A stretch of DNA of 9,289 nucleotides, taken from assembly GCA_947458415.1 (NCBI GenBank), contig CANGZG010000094.1, positions 1 to 9,289 on the forward strand, written 5' to 3'. The position numbers and the translations under genes are program-made. The notes beneath the pieces were generated by a model. The model made no database searches. It saw only the letters and a list, made by a program, of their open reading frames with translations, and was not told the origin of the DNA. This stretch comes from Comamonadaceae bacterium (GTDB taxonomy: Bacteria > Pseudomonadota > Gammaproteobacteria > Burkholderiales > Burkholderiaceae_C). Every line of letters starts with the position of its first letter. Positions within the stretch are counted from its first letter, which is position 1. Shown here piece after piece: positions 6,634 through 9,289 of this stretch.

Positions 6634-7881
6634 ATGACCGATTGCTATGACGCCTTAGAAACCCGCGACCCGGCCGTGCGCGAAGCGGATTTGATGGCGG
6701 CATTGCCGCGACAAATCGCCCATGCGCAACAACACACCCGTGCCTTTGCTGAATTGTTCCAAGGCGTGGATGCGTCGGCCGTGACCTCGCGCCAAGCCTT
6801 GGCGGCATTGCCCGTGACCCGCAAACACGAATTGCTCGCGCGCCAACAAGCGCATCGGGCTGACGATGTGTTTGGTGGGTTCTCGGCGTTGTCGTTTGGC
6901 AAAGCCATGCCGCGTGTGTTTGCTTCACCCGGCACCATTTACGAACCCGAAGGTTTGCGCTCTGACTATTGGCGTGTGGCGCGTGCGTTGTACGCGGCAG
7001 GTTTTCGCGCAGGCGAGTTGGTGCACAACTGCTTCAGCTACCACTTCACACCCGCCGGCTCCATCATGGAAAGCGGCGGGCATGCCTTGGGTTGCAGCGT
7101 GTTTCCCGCTGGCACAGGACAGACCGAGCAGCAGTTGTCTGCTTTGGCGGAGTTGCGGCCAGCAGGTTATTGCGGCACGCCCAGTTTTTTGAAAATTTTG
7201 GTCGACAAGGCCAAAGAGACGGGCGTGGCCTTGCCCTCGCTGACCAAAGCCTTGGTCAGTGGCGAAGCGTTTCCCCCGTCATTGCGTGATTGGTTGAGTG
7301 AACACGGCATCGCGGCTTACCAGTGTTACGCCACCGCAGACATTGGCTTGATTGCTTACGAGACCGCGTCGCGCGAAGGCATGGTGCTGGATGAAGGTGT
7401 CATCGTGGAGATCGTGCGCCCCGGCACGGGTGACCCGGTGGCCGAAGGTGAAGTGGGCGAATTGGTGGTCACCACGCTCAACCCGGATTACCCGTTGATC
7501 CGTTTTGGCACGGGCGACCTCACGGCCCTGTTACCCGGTGTGTGCCCCACGGGCCGCACCAACCAGCGCATCAAAGGTTGGATGGGACGGGCTGATCAAA
7601 CCACCAAAGTGCGCGGCATGTTTGTGCACCCCGGTCAAGTCGACCAAGTGGTCAAACGGTTTGCGCAAATCCACAAAGCACGTTTGGTGGTCAGCGGTGA
7701 AATGGCGCAAGACGAGATGAAACTGATGGTGGAAAGCAGCGACAGTGGCAGCGATTGGTTGACAGACGTGGCGCAAGCGGTGCGCGACATCACCAAATTG
7801 CGCGCTGACATCGTGAGCGTGCCACCCGGCAGCTTGCCCAACGACGGCAAAGTGATTGAAGATGCGCGCTCTTACAAATAA
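6634..7881 (+). CDS. Phenylacetate-CoA ligase-like (PaaK-family) adenylating enzyme with altered core motifs
   Basis: This 415-residue protein resembles PaaK-type ligases, which activate phenylacetate or related aromatic acids to CoA thioesters through an acyl-adenylate. Visible family parts are the N-terminal helical region with LPVTRKHELL (59-68), VSGEAFPPSLRDWL (208-221), the GELVVTTLNPDYPLIRFGTGDL block with D295, the hinge region GRADQTTKVRGMFVHPGQV (318-336), and a C-terminal LPNDGKVIEDAR with candidate catalytic lysine K406. Two core motifs differ from PaaK: the phosphate loop reads ASPGTIYEP (97-105) where PaaK has a SSGTTGKP-like sequence, and the A5 motif reads YATADIG (232-238) where a Glu is usual. 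I recall related SPG-containing loops in other proteobacterial PaaK-like proteins, so this may define a subfamily rather than a dead enzyme. It follows livF by five bases and overlaps the next gene by 20. The likely role is activation of the imported acid; the substrate is unknown. Confidence 0.85.
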   Translation: MTDCYDALETRDPAVREADLMAALPRQIAHAQQHTRAFAELFQGVDASAVTSRQALAALPVTRKHELLARQQAHRADDVFGGFSALSFGKAMPRVFASPGTIYEPEGLRSDYWRVARALYAAGFRAGELVHNCFSYHFTPAGSIMESGGHALGCSVFPAGTGQTEQQLSALAELRPAGYCGTPSFLKILVDKAKETGVALPSLTKALVSGEAFPPSLRDWLSEHGIAAYQCYATADIGLIAYETASREGMVLDEGVIVEIVRPGTGDPVAEGEVGELVVTTLNPDYPLIRFGTGDLTALLPGVCPTGRTNQRIKGWMGRADQTTKVRGMFVHPGQVDQVVKRFAQIHKARLVVSGEMAQDEMKLMVESSDSGSDWLTDVAQAVRDITKLRADIVSVPPGSLPNDGKVIEDARSYK

Positions 7882-8869
7882 GCAGAGATGGCGTGTGTGG
7901 GTCGGGGGTTTGTCGTTGTGCTTGGGCGCACAGACTGCGTTGGCACAGACATTCCCGATCAAAGACAAACCCGTCACCATCGTGGTGCCGTTCACGGCGG
8001 GAGGCCCCACCGACCGATTGGCACGCGACATGGCCGAGGCATTGCGCAAACCCTTGGGTGTGAACAGCATCGTCGTCGAAAACGTGTTGGGCGCGGGTGG
8101 CGCCATCGCCACGCAAAAAGTGGCCCGCGCAGCACCTGACGGCCACACGGTGTTGATTCACCACATCGGCATGGCCACCATGCCTGCGCTCAACCGCAAC
8201 CCCGGTTTTCAGGTCGATACCGATTTCACATTTTTGGGCATGATCCACGAAGTGCCCATGACCATCGTGGCGCGGCCCACGTTGGAAGCCAACGACTACA
8301 AACAGTTGTCCGCTTGGATCGGCAAGAACAAAGACCGCGTCAATTTAGGCAATGCTGGCGTCGGTTCGGCGTCGCATTTGTGTGGCTTGCTGTGGCAGGC
8401 CGCCATGAAAACCGAACTCTCGACCATCCCCTACAAAGGCGTGTCCATGGCCATCGCCGATTTGATGGGCGGGCAAATCGACCTGTTGTGCGATCAGACC
8501 AGCAACACCATGGCTTACATCGAATCGCGCAAAGTCAAAGCCTATGCGGTGACCAGCGCCAAACGCTTGAGCCAACCCGCACTCAGCACCTTGCCGACCA
8601 TGCAAGAGCTGGGTGTCAAAGGCTTTCAGATCAGCATTTGGCACGGCGCTTACGGCCCCAAGGGCATGACGGACATCACCCAAATGAAATGGAACAACGC
8701 GCTGCGCACCGTGATGAACGATCCCGCGTTCATCAAAAAACAGCAAGACTTGGGCGCGGTCATGATCACCGACAAGCGCACCGAACCGGCTGAACACCGA
8801 AAATTTGTGCTTTCAGAAATCAACAAATGGGGCCCCGTCATCAAAGCGGCTGGGGTTTATGCAGACTGA
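7862..8869 (+). CDS. Tripartite tricarboxylate transporter-type periplasmic binding protein (TctC/Bug family)
   Basis: Bug proteins are soluble periplasmic binding proteins for small carboxylates and related compounds, often serving TctAB membrane partners or acting as sensors. From the ATG at 7862 the product has 335 residues, the usual size. It starts with a signal peptide: basic MRALTNKQRWR, a hydrophobic stretch VWVGGLSLCLG, and a probable cleavage after ALA at 26-28. An in-frame TTG at 7856 is a less likely start. Family motifs are VPFTAGGPTDRLARDMA (42-58), VVENVLGAGGAIATQKVARA and PDGHTVL (71-98), NLGNAGVGSASHL (161-173), YKGVSMAIADLMGGQIDLLCDQ (191-212) and LPTMQELG (244-251). The gene starts 20 bases inside the ligase gene and its stop overlaps the ferredoxin start. 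No TctA or TctB gene is present, so it is an orphan here. Its ligand is unknown and may be the same compound or a product of the pathway. Confidence 0.93.
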   Translation: MRALTNKQRWRVWVGGLSLCLGAQTALAQTFPIKDKPVTIVVPFTAGGPTDRLARDMAEALRKPLGVNSIVVENVLGAGGAIATQKVARAAPDGHTVLIHHIGMATMPALNRNPGFQVDTDFTFLGMIHEVPMTIVARPTLEANDYKQLSAWIGKNKDRVNLGNAGVGSASHLCGLLWQAAMKTELSTIPYKGVSMAIADLMGGQIDLLCDQTSNTMAYIESRKVKAYAVTSAKRLSQPALSTLPTMQELGVKGFQISIWHGAYGPKGMTDITQMKWNNALRTVMNDPAFIKKQQDLGAVMITDKRTEPAEHRKFVLSEINKWGPVIKAAGVYAD

Positions 8870-9192
8870 TGATCAAACTGTTTTTCATTCAACCCGATGG
8901 CGCAATACGTGAGGCAATGGCGCAAAACGGCCAAACCCTGCTGAGTGCAGCGCAAGAGGCTGGCATCGATGGCTTTGTCGCTGAATGCGGCGGCAACTGC
9001 ACCTGCGCGACCTGCCATTGCTTCATTGAACCTGAACACTTGAAAGAGTTGTTCGAACCCAGCGAGGAAGAGAAAGCCATGTTGGCCTTCACCGCCATCC
9101 CGCGTGAAGAGCACAGCCGCTTGGCGTGTCAAATCGTCGTGGAATATTTCATGGACGGTTTGCGGGTGTACCTGCCTGAGCGGCAGTTTTAA
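8869..9192 (+). CDS. [2Fe-2S] ferredoxin, putidaredoxin/adrenodoxin type
   Basis: This is a small cytoplasmic electron carrier of 107 residues with one [2Fe-2S] cluster. The likely cluster ligands are C40, C46, C49 and C87, spaced C-x5-C-x2-C-x37-C, which is the spacing of putidaredoxin. The surrounding residues AECGGNC and CATCHCF fit that class, as does the C-terminal VVEYFMDGLRVYLPERQF. Two further cysteines, C44 and C51, lie inside or next to the binding loop and are not standard ligands. The frame is open slightly upstream (to 8827), but the ATG at 8869 gives the usual N-terminus MIKLFFIQPDG. This ATG overlaps the stop of the Bug-protein gene (ATGA within TGATGA), so translation is probably coupled. 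Ferredoxins of this class feed cytochrome P450 enzymes, Rieske oxygenases or other oxidoreductases. No reductase or terminal enzyme is encoded in the window, so the partner is unknown. Confidence 0.93.
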   Translation: MIKLFFIQPDGAIREAMAQNGQTLLSAAQEAGIDGFVAECGGNCTCATCHCFIEPEHLKELFEPSEEEKAMLAFTAIPREEHSRLACQIVVEYFMDGLRVYLPERQF

Positions 9193-9211
9193 GCCCCGGC
9201 CAGCCGCGCAC

Positions 9212-9289
9212 TTATTGTTTGAAGCGTTTGCGGGTGAGGTGCAGGGCAATCACCCAAGCCACGGATGCATAAGCGGCCAGTACCCCTAA
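9212..9289 (-). CDS. C-terminal fragment of a convergent gene, probable membrane protein
   Basis: On the minus strand an open frame enters from the right edge and ends with TAA at 9214-9212. It encodes 25 visible residues: LGVLAAYASVAWVIALHLTRKRFKQ. A stretch of about 17 hydrophobic residues followed by RKRFK looks like a final transmembrane helix with a positively charged cytoplasmic end. The gene converges on the ferredoxin gene with only 19 bases between the stops. The fragment is too short to name a family and could be a chance open frame. The composition and tight convergent spacing favour a real gene end. Confidence 0.45.
   Translation of the reverse strand, partial: LGVLAAYASVAWVIALHLTRKRFKQ

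Noticed and set aside
6194..6928. A 244-residue minus-strand open frame across the livF/ligase junction
   Set aside because: The length is notable, but the composition is of the shadow type, no motif is visible, and both plus-strand genes are strongly supported.
9197..9206. Inverted repeat CGGC-CA-GCCG after the ferredoxin gene as a terminator
   Set aside because: A four-base stem with a two-base loop is too tight to form, and there is no T-run after it.
9104..9289. A plus-strand open frame overlapping the ferredoxin 3' end
   Set aside because: It begins inside the ferredoxin gene in another frame, shows no domain features, and is better explained as a shadow of the two converging genes.

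Overview
The window is a compact, apparently single-direction gene cluster from a bacterial chromosome. It most resembles a betaproteobacterium of the order Burkholderiales, probably a freshwater Comamonadaceae of the Limnohabitans/Rhodoferax/Polaromonas kind. That placement is an inference from three things: a Bug/TctC-type binding protein, a branched-chain-type ABC transporter sitting next to CoA ligases, and moderately high GC with very frequent TTG leucine codons. No marker gene is present to fix the genus.

Layout, all on the + strand except the last fragment: (1) the 3' part of an AMP-forming long-chain-type acyl-CoA synthetase, cut by the left edge; (2) livG, an ABC ATPase; (3) livH, a permease; (4) livM, a permease; (5) a LivK-type periplasmic binding protein with a signal peptide and a strong ribosome binding site; (6) livF, the second ABC ATPase; (7) a phenylacetate-CoA-ligase-like adenylating enzyme with altered core motifs; (8) a TctC/Bug-type periplasmic binding protein; (9) a small putidaredoxin-type [2Fe-2S] ferredoxin. 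The extreme right end holds the C-terminus of a convergent minus-strand gene for a probable membrane protein.

The nine plus-strand genes overlap or are separated by at most 38 bases, with stop/start overlaps at synthetase/livG, ligase/tctC and tctC/ferredoxin. They are therefore very likely co-transcribed. No stretch over 300 bases lacks a gene, and no convincing promoter or terminator lies inside the window; the promoter should lie to the left of it.

The genes can work together as an uptake-and-activation module. The LivK-type protein captures an organic acid in the periplasm, LivHM with LivGF import it at the expense of ATP, and one or both adenylating enzymes convert it to its CoA thioester. 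The ferredoxin would deliver electrons to an oxygenase, cytochrome P450 or reductase encoded elsewhere. Two CoA ligases flanking the transporter argue for an aromatic or other hydrophobic carboxylic acid rather than leucine or valine as substrate. This is inference from context, and the actual substrate cannot be read from the sequence. Each gene belongs to a known family; the points of interest are the combination, the degenerate ligase, the orphan second binding protein and the partnerless ferredoxin.
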